A DNA stretch of 64,000 nucleotides, taken from positions 1,550,001-1,614,000 of the forward strand of contig NZ_CP071795.1 in the NCBI RefSeq assembly GCF_017498485.1, given 5' to 3'. Below, one piece after another: positions 15,841 through 24,854 of this stretch; position 1 is the stretch's first letter, and each line of letters starts with the position of its first letter. The stretch comes from Polaribacter batillariae (lineage in GTDB: Bacteria > Bacteroidota > Bacteroidia > Flavobacteriales > Flavobacteriaceae). A program made the translations under genes and the position numbers. The notes beneath the pieces were generated by a model, which had not been told where the DNA came from, searched no databases, and saw only the letters and a program-made list of their open reading frames with translations.

Positions 15841-17223
15841 GGTACTAAACCAAAAAGTGTGTAAGTAAAGTTATTCTGAAATTTTTCTAGAGCAATCATT
15901 AAATTGCTCCATGAGGAAAAATTTCGGAAATAACTTTACGATTAAATAATCACTAAATTTATAAACACACTTTTATTATGAAACCAGAAGATTTATTAAA
16001 CGAAGAATTTTTAAAACAATTTAAAACAGGTTCAGAACTAACCAGTTTTATAGAACAACTGCACAAACGTGGTGTAGAAAAGATTTTAGAAGGCGAATTA
16101 GATGCGCATTTAGATTACGATAAGCATCAAAAAAGCAACAATCCTAATTCACGAAATGGCTATGGCACCAAGACCATAAAGACGCATTTAGGAGAAACTA
16201 AAATAAAAGTTCCAAGAGATCGCGATGCTACTTTCAATCCAATGCTTATTAAAAAGCGAGAAAGTACTGCAGATGGAGTTGAAAACCTGATTATTTCTTT
16301 ATATGCCAAAGGAATGAGTACTACAGATATCGAAGAACAAATACGAGAATTGTATGATTATAACATCTCTAGTTCAGCCATTTCTAGAATCACAGATAAA
16401 ATTACAGCTGACATTATTGCTTGGAAAAATAGACCTTTAGAAGCTACTTATCTGATTGTATGGATGGATGGCATCGTTTTTAAGGTTCGTGAAAACTCCA
16501 AAGTCATCAATAAAACAATTTACATTGCTGTTGGTCTTAGAGTAGATGGTAAAAAAGAAGTTTTAGGACTTTGGTTAGGAAAAAACGAATCTTCCTCTTT
16601 TTGGATGAGCGTTTTAACCGACATAAAAGCCAGAGGAACACAAGACATTTTAATTACAGCAACTGATAATTTAAACGGATTTACAGACACCATTAAAACT
16701 ATTTTTCCCAATTCAGTAACACAAATATGTGTGGTTCATCAAATCAGAAACTCTTGTAAATATGTAGTCTGGAAAGATAAAAAAGCCTTTACAAGAGATA
16801 TGAAGCAAATCTATACAGCTCCTACAAAAGAAGCAGCAAAAGCAGCCTTAGAAGACTTTAAAAATAAATGGAACTCTAAATATTCTTATGCCATTAAATC
16901 ATGGGAAAACAATTGGGATGAACTCACTGTTTTCTTCGATTTCCCATTAGAAATCAGAACCATTATTTATACCACAAATTTGATAGAAAACTTAAATGGG
17001 AAAATTAGAAAATACACTAAAAACAAACTCTCATATCCAACAGATGATGCTGTAATTAAATCCGTATTTTTAGCTTTGAGAGAATCAACAAAAAAATGGA
17101 CATTGCCTATTAGAAATTGGGGTATCATTCTTAACCAATTTTTGGCTATATTTGAAAACAGGATTAAACTATGAAAAATTTAATCCTGTAATTTTTAACT
17201 TACACACTTTGCGGGAAAGTGTC
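15841..17223 (+). mobile_element. IS256-family insertion sequence, 1383 bp
   Basis: Complete element. 26-base imperfect terminal inverted repeats lie at 15841-15866 and 17198-17223; the inner 13 bases (AAAGTGTGTAAGT) are identical and outer bases match at G, ACT and CC. An 8-bp target duplication TTAAAATA flanks it. One transposase gene fills it. The transposase and intact ends suggest it is still active. Confidence 0.9.
15978..17174 (+). CDS. IS256-family transposase (DDE)
   Basis: 398 residues, full length for the family. Catalytic residues appear as D164 in WMDGI, D230 in ATDNLNGF and E337 in [16 protein letters not shown]; the CxxH-like stretch [13 protein letters not shown] follows the second Asp. 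N-terminal region [10 protein letters not shown] and the [15 protein letters not shown] stretch are also typical. It catalyses movement of the IS that disrupts rteC. No frameshift seen; ATG at 15978. Confidence 0.95.
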   Translation: MKPEDLLNEEFLKQFKTGSELTSFIEQLHKRGVEKILEGELDAHLDYDKHQKSNNPNSRNGYGTKTIKTHLGETKIKVPRDRDATFNPMLIKKRESTADGVENLIISLYAKGMSTTDIEEQIRELYDYNISSSAISRITDKITADIIAWKNRPLEATYLIVWMDGIVFKVRENSKVINKTIYIAVGLRVDGKKEVLGLWLGKNESSSFWMSVLTDIKARGTQDILITATDNLNGFTDTIKTIFPNSVTQICVVHQIRNSCKYVVWKDKKAFTRDMKQIYTAPTKEAAKAALEDFKNKWNSKYSYAIKSWENNWDELTVFFDFPLEIRTIIYTTNLIENLNGKIRKYTKNKLSYPTDDAVIKSVFLALRESTKKWTLPIRNWGIILNQFLAIFENRIKL

Positions 17224-17231
17224 TTAAAATA
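17224..17231. repeat. IS target-site duplication, right copy
   Basis: TTAAAATA, identical to 15833-15840. Confidence 0.85.
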
Positions 17232-17572
17232 TATTTGCAACTTATCTATATAATTATTTAAATATTTGGTAATGGATTTATTACTACTCCTTGGTCTTTT
17301 ACTTTCAATATTAAACAATGTTACATAATATATTACCTTACTATATATTTGAGGTTTGTATGTTTTGAAGAATTTTATTTCATCTAAATTACTTTTAAAA
17401 GGTTTCTTAATTACAGCGTTTCTTATTTCTATAAGAGTTTTCTTTGTTATTTTAATACCTTCTTCTGCTATTTTTAAAATATCTTCATTTTCAGATTCTA
17501 ATATTTCTAATTTGTTTTCTAATTCTTTTACTTTTTCTTCATATTTTTTCAATCCTTGGGTTTTTACATATT

Positions 17573-17995
17573 TTATTCTAACTGAATTCTATAAACATTT
17601 GTCTTTTTTTTAAAAAATCCTATATTATGATACATTCTGTTTGCTATTTCTCCTTCTGGACTCGATGTTAAATTTATACTCTTTGTATTGTTATTTTTTG
17701 AATAATTTATAACATCAATTCTTTTCCAATACCTCTTCTCCTAGCATCTTTATCAACTATAACATCTTCTATCCATACTTTTTGCCTAGTTGGAATTTTA
17801 TTTGACACTAATGATAATGAACCAATAATTTTGGTGTTTTCCTCTGCTACAAAAAAGATCTGCCGCTTTTAATTTAATTATACTATTAAGTTCTTTGCCT
17901 GTAGGCGGAATACATTTTTTTGAAAGTTGAGGTATTAATCTTTCAAAATCTTGGACAATGCTTTGATTTATTATTTTTAATTTATAAATTTTCAT
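17573..17995 (-). pseudogene. GNAT acetyltransferase with two frameshifts
   Basis: Reading from ATG 17995 gives MKIYKLKIINQSIVQDFERL and runs to KAADLF. A six-base homopolymer (17851-17856) then shifts the frame. In the next frame the GNAT core is clear (VAEENTKIIGSLSLV, then WIEDVIVDKDARRRGIGKEL, the acetyl-CoA loop). A second shift near 17711-17718 is needed for the final INYSKNNNTKSINL and NRMYHNIGFFKK to the stop at 17573. The rebuilt protein would be about 140 residues. Two shifts argue for real decay and not one read error, but this needs confirming. It lies just upstream of rteC, on the same strand. Confidence 0.75.
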
Positions 17996-18041
17996 TATTT
18001 TTTGATTTGATAAGTGAGAAATAAATTAAAACATAAAGTTA

Positions 18042-19949
18042 TTACAACCTATTATCTATAATACCTTGTACAACTTCTGGATTTAATAATGTAGAAACAT
18101 CTCCTAAATTGTCTAATTCGTTTGAAGCTATTTTACATAAAATTCTCCTCATAATTTTACCTGAACGTGTTTTTGGTAGGCCTTCTGAAAACTGAATTTT
18201 ATCCAACTTTGCAATAGGTCCAATATGTTCTGTAATAATTTGATTGATTTCTTTTCGTAAGTTGTTTTGATCTCTACTTTCTCCTGTTTCTTTTAAAATC
18301 ACATATCCATACAATGCACTTCCTTTAATATCATGAGGAAAACCTACAATTGCACTTTCTGCAACTGCTGGATGCTCATTAATTGCATCTTCAATTGGGG
18401 CAGTTCCTAAATTATGCCCAGAAACTATAATGACATCATCTACTCTACCTGTAATTCTATAGTAACCTACTTCATCTCTTAAGGCTCCATCACCAGTAAA
18501 ATAGTTGTTTTTAAAAGCAGAAAAATAGGTCTCTTTGTAACGTAAATGATTGCCCCAAATAGTTCTTGCCATAGATGTCCAAGGAAATTTTATACACAAT
18601 CTTCCATCTACTTGGTTTCCTTTTAATTCCTCTCCATTTTCATCCATTAAACAAGGTTGAATTCCTATAAATGGTAAAGTAGCATACGTTGGTTTGGTTG
18701 GGGTTACATAAGGGATTGGAGTTATCATCATCCCTCCAGTTTCTGTTTGCCACCAAGTATCTATAATCGGACTTTTTTTCTTCCCAACATTGTCATTGTA
18801 CCAATGCCAGGCTTCTTCATTGATGGGTTCTCCTACAGATCCTAATACTTTTAATGATGACAAATCGTATTTATCTACCAATTCTGTTCCGTGTTTTGCA
18901 AGCGCTCTAATTGCAGTTGGTGCTGTATAAAATTGATTTACTTTGTGCTTTTCTACAATTTCCCAAAAGCGTCCAAAATCTGGATAACTTGGTACACCTT
19001 CAAACAAAACTGTAGTTGCTCCATTGGCTAAAGGTCCGTAAACAATGTAAGAATGTCCAGTAATCCAACCAATATCTGCTGTACACCAATACACATCATT
19101 TTCTGTATATTGAAATGCATTTTTAAACGTATAAGCAGTATAGACCATATAACCAGCAGTTGTGTGTACCATTCCTTTTGGCTTTCCTGTAGATCCAGAA
19201 GTATATAAAATAAAGAGAGGATCTTCTGCATCCATAATTTCTGCTTTATATGATGTTGATGCTTGGTCTAATAATGGTTGCAACCATTTATCACGACCTT
19301 CTTTCATATCGATATCTGAATTGATTCTTTTTGCTACCAAAACTGTTTCTACACAAGAACAGCTTTCTAGAGCTTCATCTACAATTCCTTTTAAATCTAT
19401 TGTTTTTTTTCCTCTGTATGAACCATCAGAAGTAATAACCATTTTACAATCTGCATCATTAATTCTTGTTGATAAAGCTGTGGATGAAAATCCTGCAAAA
19501 ACAACTGAATGAATGGCACCAATTCTTGCACAAGCCAATGTAGCGATTGCTAATTCAGGAATCATTGGTACATAAATACAAACTCTATCTCCTTTTTTAA
19601 TTCCTTGTTCTTTTAAAACATTTGCAAACTGATTTACTCTTTTGTATAACTGTTTATAGCTGATATGTTCTGCTGGTTCATTTGGATTATTTGGTTCAAA
19701 TAAAATAGCCGTTTTATTGGCTCTTGTTGCCAAATGCCTATCAATACAGTTTTCAGTGATGTTTAATTGTGCACCTTGAAACCACTTAATTTCTGGTTTT
19801 TTAAAATCCCACTCTAATACTTTATTCCATTTTTTTCGCCATAAAAAATGCTCTTCTGCAACTTCTTCCCAAAAATTTTCTGGTTCTCTTATAGATTTTC
19901 TATAAACTTGATAATATTCTTCTAAATGCTTAATGTGATAGTTGCTCAT
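18042..19949 (-). CDS. acs: Acetyl-CoA synthetase (AMP-forming)
   Basis: 635 residues. Motifs: AMP-binding YTSGSTGKPKGMVHT, WWQTETGG, and the C-terminal PKTRSGKIMRR with the catalytic, acetylation-regulated K598. It activates acetate to acetyl-CoA with ATP. It is monocistronic, 400 bases downstream of the SusD end of the polysaccharide locus on the same strand but separated by a terminator. Because deacetylation of N-acetylhexosamines releases acetate, it complements the locus, though acs is also a common core gene. ATG at 19949. Confidence 0.97.
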   Translation of the reverse strand: MSNYHIKHLEEYYQVYRKSIREPENFWEEVAEEHFLWRKKWNKVLEWDFKKPEIKWFQGAQLNITENCIDRHLATRANKTAILFEPNNPNEPAEHISYKQLYKRVNQFANVLKEQGIKKGDRVCIYVPMIPELAIATLACARIGAIHSVVFAGFSSTALSTRINDADCKMVITSDGSYRGKKTIDLKGIVDEALESCSCVETVLVAKRINSDIDMKEGRDKWLQPLLDQASTSYKAEIMDAEDPLFILYTSGSTGKPKGMVHTTAGYMVYTAYTFKNAFQYTENDVYWCTADIGWITGHSYIVYGPLANGATTVLFEGVPSYPDFGRFWEIVEKHKVNQFYTAPTAIRALAKHGTELVDKYDLSSLKVLGSVGEPINEEAWHWYNDNVGKKKSPIIDTWWQTETGGMMITPIPYVTPTKPTYATLPFIGIQPCLMDENGEELKGNQVDGRLCIKFPWTSMARTIWGNHLRYKETYFSAFKNNYFTGDGALRDEVGYYRITGRVDDVIIVSGHNLGTAPIEDAINEHPAVAESAIVGFPHDIKGSALYGYVILKETGESRDQNNLRKEINQIITEHIGPIAKLDKIQFSEGLPKTRSGKIMRRILCKIASNELDNLGDVSTLLNPEVVQGIIDNRL

Positions 19950-20280
19950 AATTTATGATGTAATTTGAAATTGACTATAGTTTTTGAAAACTTCAAAGAC
20001 GAGTTTTAATTTGTTTCTATTTTTTATACCCAAACAATTAGTTTTAATAATTGCTAATATATTATTACTATTTTGCAATTTTATTAATTAAAATATAACT
20101 GTTGGGATTATAAATTTATAAACCATTAATTGACTCTTGTTGATATAGACTAAACTCACCACTAACCCAATTTAGAACTTGTTGATAATTGTTTATGTTT
20201 TTAAAAACTATTTTTTCTTTCCAAGGAAAAACTTCTATATCCAAAATAATACTGCTTTTACTAATTGATAAATGAAGTAA

Positions 20281-20318
20281 AAAAAAAGCCAACAGTATTT
20301 TACTACGGTTGGCCTTTT
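20281..20318 (-). terminator. Terminator of the susC-susD operon
   Basis: Minus-strand stem GGCCAAC/GTTGGC (pairing 20288-20293 with 20308-20313) with A/T-rich flanks giving poly-T tails on both strands, 35 bases after the susD stop. The rest of the 403-base gap 19950-20352 shows no supported gene. Confidence 0.8.
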
Positions 20319-20352
20319 TCAATAATTCAAATATGAAAACTAATTTAACAAA

Positions 20353-21810
20353 TTAATAACCAGGATTCTGCTCTAAAACACCAGGAATTAGTTGTGCAGT
20401 TGGTTTAGGTAGTAATCTATTATTTTCTGTAACATTAGGGTGTATTGATTGATTTACTTGTACAATCATTTTCTTTCTTACCAAGTCAAACCATCTGTTT
20501 AATTCAAAAGCCAATTCCCAATTTCTTTCATTTATAACAGCATCATCAAAATCACTTTGTGACATCCCCGAAGATAAATCTACAGCAGGAGCTGGCGTAT
20601 TAAAGTTTAATCCCATTGCTCTTCTTTTTACTTTATTAATAGCCTCTAAAGCACTTGCTGAAGGACTACCTCCTGCCATATTTGCTGCTTCTGCATAAAT
20701 TAATAAAACGTCTGCGTATCTAAGCATTACATTAAAACCTTCACCATCATCATTAATCGTTTGTCCAGCATCTCTGTACTTAGCCATATGAGGTTGAACA
20801 CCTGCAGTAACATAGTCTGTACCATCTGCAAATACAGATGTAAACGTTGCATCTTTCCTAGGACTATCCGGAAAAGCGTTGAAAAATCTATCTTCACTGT
20901 AGAAATCACCCCAACCTCCTTCTCCATTACCCCAATGGCGAGAAGCTATATGCATATGGCTTCCTGAAACGCCTCCAGCAGCAATTGATCCATAAAAAGC
21001 AAAAATAAATTCCTTATTAGAAAGTTTATTTGACTCTTGCCACAAGTCTGAGAAGTTAGGCTCTAGATCATACACACCACTCTTAATCACTTCATCTGCT
21101 TTATCTCTTGCCTTTGCATAATATGAAGCGTCTTCTAAAGGCCAACCTGTCATTGTTAAATATACTTTGGCTAATAAAGCTTGAGCTGCTCCTTTTGTTG
21201 GGCGACCGGGATCTGGAAAAGAAAGTGGTAACTTATTTTCAGCATCAGTTAAATCTGAAATTATAGAATCATATATTTCTTTTACAGATGATTGCTTAAG
21301 ATTCTCTATATCTGTTTGATTTTCGAAAGTAGTTAGTTGTACTTCACCAAACCATCTTACTAGAAAGAAAAAGTTAAATGCTCTAATAAATTTAGCTTGC
21401 CCCTCCAGTTCACCCAATCTTTGAGCTGGTATATCTTTTGCATTTTTAATATTACCAATTATTGTATTGGCATTCGCAATTGATTGATATAACTGTCTCC
21501 ATACATTAAGAATAGATTGATCATTTCCATTAGGGCTTAACCTATCTAAATCTCTAAAAATACCAGCATCTGATCTTACATCTTCTGCACCAGAAGTCAT
21601 AATAAGAGGATATCCATAGTCAAAACCAGAATAACCAGTATATAATGCTTGGAAAGTTCCTGTTAATGCTGCCTCAAACTCGCTTTCAGTAGTAAAAAAA
21701 GAGTTAGGGCTAAGAAGTGATTGTGGAGTTTCTTCTAAATTTACATCTGCACATTTTATAAATGAGAGAGTGAAAACTATTGTAACTATAAAAATTAAAT
21801 ATTTTTTCAT
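20353..21810 (-). CDS. RagB/SusD family outer-membrane lipoprotein
   Basis: 485 residues. Lipoprotein signal peptide (YLIFIVTIVFTLSFIKC, Cys about residue 20). SusD features: helical TPR core with FIRAFNFFFLVRWFGEVQLT, TKGAAQALLAKVYLTMTG, and the C-terminal ALEAINKVKRRA, NERNWELAFELNRWFDLVRK. It captures glycan at the surface over the SusC pore. It starts 11 bases after susC. The substrate is inferred from the neighbouring GH123-like genes to be a GalNAc-containing glycan. Confidence 0.95.
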   Translation of the reverse strand: MKKYLIFIVTIVFTLSFIKCADVNLEETPQSLLSPNSFFTTESEFEAALTGTFQALYTGYSGFDYGYPLIMTSGAEDVRSDAGIFRDLDRLSPNGNDQSILNVWRQLYQSIANANTIIGNIKNAKDIPAQRLGELEGQAKFIRAFNFFFLVRWFGEVQLTTFENQTDIENLKQSSVKEIYDSIISDLTDAENKLPLSFPDPGRPTKGAAQALLAKVYLTMTGWPLEDASYYAKARDKADEVIKSGVYDLEPNFSDLWQESNKLSNKEFIFAFYGSIAAGGVSGSHMHIASRHWGNGEGGWGDFYSEDRFFNAFPDSPRKDATFTSVFADGTDYVTAGVQPHMAKYRDAGQTINDDGEGFNVMLRYADVLLIYAEAANMAGGSPSASALEAINKVKRRAMGLNFNTPAPAVDLSSGMSQSDFDDAVINERNWELAFELNRWFDLVRKKMIVQVNQSIHPNVTENNRLLPKPTAQLIPGVLEQNPGY

Positions 21811-21821
21811 TTTTCTTTATT

Positions 21822-24800
21822 TTAAAATTTTATATCTAAACCTAATGTATATCTCTTTTGTGACGGATATGTTGCTAAATCTACACCTGCGAAAGTATCT
21901 ACACCGTTAGAATTATTTGATTCAGGATCAAAACCTGTATAATCTGTAATTGTTAAAAGGTTAGTACCCGTGAAATACAATCTAAGAGATGAAATATTTA
22001 AAGAATTAGTTACCTCATCTGAAAAATCATATCCTAGTGTTACATTTTTTAATCTTAGATATGAACCGTCTTCAACCCATCTACTCGAATTACGAAAAGC
22101 CCCAACCTGATCATGCCCTGGTACATTTGTGTTTTCATTATTGGGTGTCCAAGCATTTAAAAGGTTAACACTCGTACCATCATCACTTGATTCTGTTCTA
22201 GATCTACCAATGTTATAGATATCATTACCCTGTGAACCAATAATTAAAGTATTTAGGCTAAAGTTTCCGTATGTAAAAGTATTGTTCCAGCCAAAAGTAT
22301 AATCTGGTAATGCATTAGCAATATTGATAAAATCATCATTATTGATTACACCATCATTATTTTGATCTACATATTTTGGAGAACCAGGAGTAGTCCCATA
22401 AGCTGATGCGAGTACCGCCTCATTACTTTTCCAGACACCTGCATATTCTAATCCTTTAATAAGACCTATTGGCTGACCAACTTCTAGCCAAATAGCATCA
22501 GAGAAACCAGGTAAACCTGCACCTCCTAATCTAACGCTTGTTTGATTGTCTGTTAAAGATAATACCTCATTTCTATTCATTGAAAACGTTAGGTTCGTAT
22601 TCCATTTGAACTTATCATTTCTTACGGGAGTTCCAGAAATTGCAATTTCAAAACCTTCATTAAGAACTTCACCTGCATTTACTAATTGAGTTTGAAACCC
22701 TGAAGCTTGAAATAAGGCTCTTTCTTGTAGTAGATCTACTGTGTTCTTTTTATAATAATCTGCAACTATGTTCAATGCGCCATTGAACAAACCTAGATCA
22801 AAACCAAAGTTTAGTTGTTTGGTAGTTTCCCATTTTAAGTTTGGATTTTCAGCTTGTGTAGATAAATTAACACCCGAGGTTAATGTACTACCATTGAATG
22901 AAAAGTTAGCGCCAGTTACAAGTTGAGATAATGACTGGTATGGAGAGATTGCAGCATTCCCTATTTCTCCATAACTAGCTCTAATTTTTAAAGAATTTAT
23001 ATTTTTAGCATCTCTTAAGAATTTTTCTTCAGAAACATTCCAAGCTAGACCTACAGAAGGGAAAAAAGCTCTTTTATTATTCTTAGCAAATACTGATGAA
23101 GCATCCGACCTTCCTGTTAAGGTAACAGAATATTTACCTTTATAAGAATAATCTATTCTAGCCATAAATGATTCTAGTGATTGTTCTTCTTTGTAAGAAA
23201 ATGGTATACCTGGTGAAGCACCTAAACCTAAATTATTATATGTATTTGCATTAGAAAGAAAATTGCTTGAACTTATAAAATTATTATTTGATTTAATGAT
23301 TTGTTGTTCAAAAACACCTGTTATTTTTACATTATGATCTTTTATTTTCTTATTATATGTCAAAATGTTAGAGTTTTGGTAGCTTGTCCATTTACTATTT
23401 GCAATTGAAGCTTCTCTATCTGATTCACCACCATTCACCACCTTTTCATTGTAATAGAAATTATTTTCATCTTTTATAGATTGAAATGACCCCATCACTT
23501 TAATACTAAAATTTTCATTAAAATCGTATTCAACACTTGGATTAAGAATTATTCTATCAGAAAAATTATCTCTAATTGGTTCTAAAGCTAACGCAACTGG
23601 ATTAAACTCTGTATTAGAACCAGCACCTCCACCTGGTTGAGAGTATGTACCATCTGCATTGAATACTGGTTTTGTTGGAGAAAATAAAAGTGCTGCATAA
23701 ATTGGACTTCCTTGTCTATCTCTACTATTTAAAACTGTAGGATTGTCTTTAGCTAAAGAAACAAATGAATTCAAATTAATCTTTAATTTATCATTATGCT
23801 TATATGTGATATTAGGTCTAAATGAATATCTTGTGTATTTTGAACCTAATACGACACCTTTATTTTCTATGAAGTCACCTGAAAGACTGTACACAATATT
23901 ATCTGACCCACCACTTATATTAAGGTGATGGTTTGTTGAAATACCTGTTCTAAAAATTTCATTTTGCCAATCTGTAGAATTAGTTCTGAAGTTATCTATC
24001 TCTGCATTTGTAAAAACTGTTGGTAAACCTCTGGCAGTTCTATTTTCATTAATGAAATTAGAATATTGAAAGGCATTCATTAAATCTAACTTTTTACGTA
24101 CTTGATGTATAGACATAAAAGTATTATATGTAATTACTGGCTTTCTATTTCTACCCTTTTTTGAAGTAATTAAAATAACACCTGAAGCACCTCTAGATCC
24201 ATATATAGCTGTTGCAGAGGCATCTTTTAAAACTTCCATAGATTCAATATCATTAGGATGTATATCACTAAGACTAGCACCTTGCACACCATCTATAACG
24301 ATTAATGGATTATTACCTCCATTGATTGATGTAACCCCTCTTACTCTAATAGATATATTAGCATTAGGTGATGCATCATTATTCGTTATATTAACCCCAG
24401 CAACCTGACCCTGTAAAGCCTCATCTGCTCTAGGTAATGGTATATTTTGAATATCGGATACTTTTACCGATGATACAGATCCAACTACATCACTTTTTTT
24501 CTGAGATCCGTATCCAACAACCACTATTTCATCTAGTTGTTGTGCATCTTCTTTTAAAAATATATTTATAGTCTTTTGCTTATTTATCTCGACTTCTTTA
24601 GTAACATATCCAAGATAACTTATTACAAGTGTGCCATTATTTGGTGCAGCAATTGTAAAGTTACCATCAAAATCTGTTGATACACCTATTTGAGTACCTT
24701 TTATTATTATATTTACGTATGGCAGTACCGATTTATCAGAATCAGCTTTAACAGTTCCTTGTACTGTGATAATCTCTTGTGAAATTAGTAACTGTGATGT

Positions 24801-24836
24801 AATTGTAAAGAGTATTGCTATTATTATTTTTTTCAT
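21822..24836 (-). CDS. SusC/RagA family TonB-dependent transporter
   Basis: 1004 residues. Signal peptide ending near residue 20, a carboxypeptidase-like N-terminal domain (about 22-105: VQGTVKADSDKSVLPYVNII), the SusC plug motif QLDEIVVVGYGSQKKSDVVG followed by the ESMEVLKDASATAIYGSRGA segment, then the 22-strand barrel. It imports oligosaccharides across the outer membrane using TonB. It lies between the GEVED lipoprotein (18-base gap) and SusD (11-base gap) in one operon. ATG at 24836. Confidence 0.97.
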   Translation of the reverse strand: MKKIIIAILFTITSQLLISQEIITVQGTVKADSDKSVLPYVNIIIKGTQIGVSTDFDGNFTIAAPNNGTLVISYLGYVTKEVEINKQKTINIFLKEDAQQLDEIVVVGYGSQKKSDVVGSVSSVKVSDIQNIPLPRADEALQGQVAGVNITNNDASPNANISIRVRGVTSINGGNNPLIVIDGVQGASLSDIHPNDIESMEVLKDASATAIYGSRGASGVILITSKKGRNRKPVITYNTFMSIHQVRKKLDLMNAFQYSNFINENRTARGLPTVFTNAEIDNFRTNSTDWQNEIFRTGISTNHHLNISGGSDNIVYSLSGDFIENKGVVLGSKYTRYSFRPNITYKHNDKLKINLNSFVSLAKDNPTVLNSRDRQGSPIYAALLFSPTKPVFNADGTYSQPGGGAGSNTEFNPVALALEPIRDNFSDRIILNPSVEYDFNENFSIKVMGSFQSIKDENNFYYNEKVVNGGESDREASIANSKWTSYQNSNILTYNKKIKDHNVKITGVFEQQIIKSNNNFISSSNFLSNANTYNNLGLGASPGIPFSYKEEQSLESFMARIDYSYKGKYSVTLTGRSDASSVFAKNNKRAFFPSVGLAWNVSEEKFLRDAKNINSLKIRASYGEIGNAAISPYQSLSQLVTGANFSFNGSTLTSGVNLSTQAENPNLKWETTKQLNFGFDLGLFNGALNIVADYYKKNTVDLLQERALFQASGFQTQLVNAGEVLNEGFEIAISGTPVRNDKFKWNTNLTFSMNRNEVLSLTDNQTSVRLGGAGLPGFSDAIWLEVGQPIGLIKGLEYAGVWKSNEAVLASAYGTTPGSPKYVDQNNDGVINNDDFINIANALPDYTFGWNNTFTYGNFSLNTLIIGSQGNDIYNIGRSRTESSDDGTSVNLLNAWTPNNENTNVPGHDQVGAFRNSSRWVEDGSYLRLKNVTLGYDFSDEVTNSLNISSLRLYFTGTNLLTITDYTGFDPESNNSNGVDTFAGVDLATYPSQKRYTLGLDIKF

Positions 24837-24854
24837 AATATAAATTTAAATATT

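Larger units (their letters stand above)
15319..17552 (-). pseudogene. rteC: rteC-type regulator interrupted by IS256-family element
   Basis: The 5' part is 17552-17224 and the 3' part 15832-15319. Removing the IS and one 8-bp target copy rejoins the frame exactly (junction YIDKLQIYF-NENLEFYQYY), giving 280 residues, the normal RteC length. Recognisable RteC sequence includes YYRRGATFLDEQYFLRGKA and the C-terminal FWTGNKTDLIELIYALHSTG. RteC regulates excision and transfer in CTnDOT-type elements, so its loss may have fixed this island. The apparent start is a TTG at 17552 after CCAAGGA; a different start is possible. The clean junctions imply a recent insertion. Confidence 0.88.

Noticed and set aside
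15854..17210. Shorter IS boundaries set by the perfect inner repeat AAAGTGTGTAAGT
   Set aside because: These limits give no target duplication and do not restore rteC; the 15841-17223 limits do both.
20116..20322. 68-codon open frame on the minus strand between susD and acs
   Set aside because: It begins inside the susD terminator hairpin, has no recognisable family or ribosome-binding context, and looks like a chance frame.
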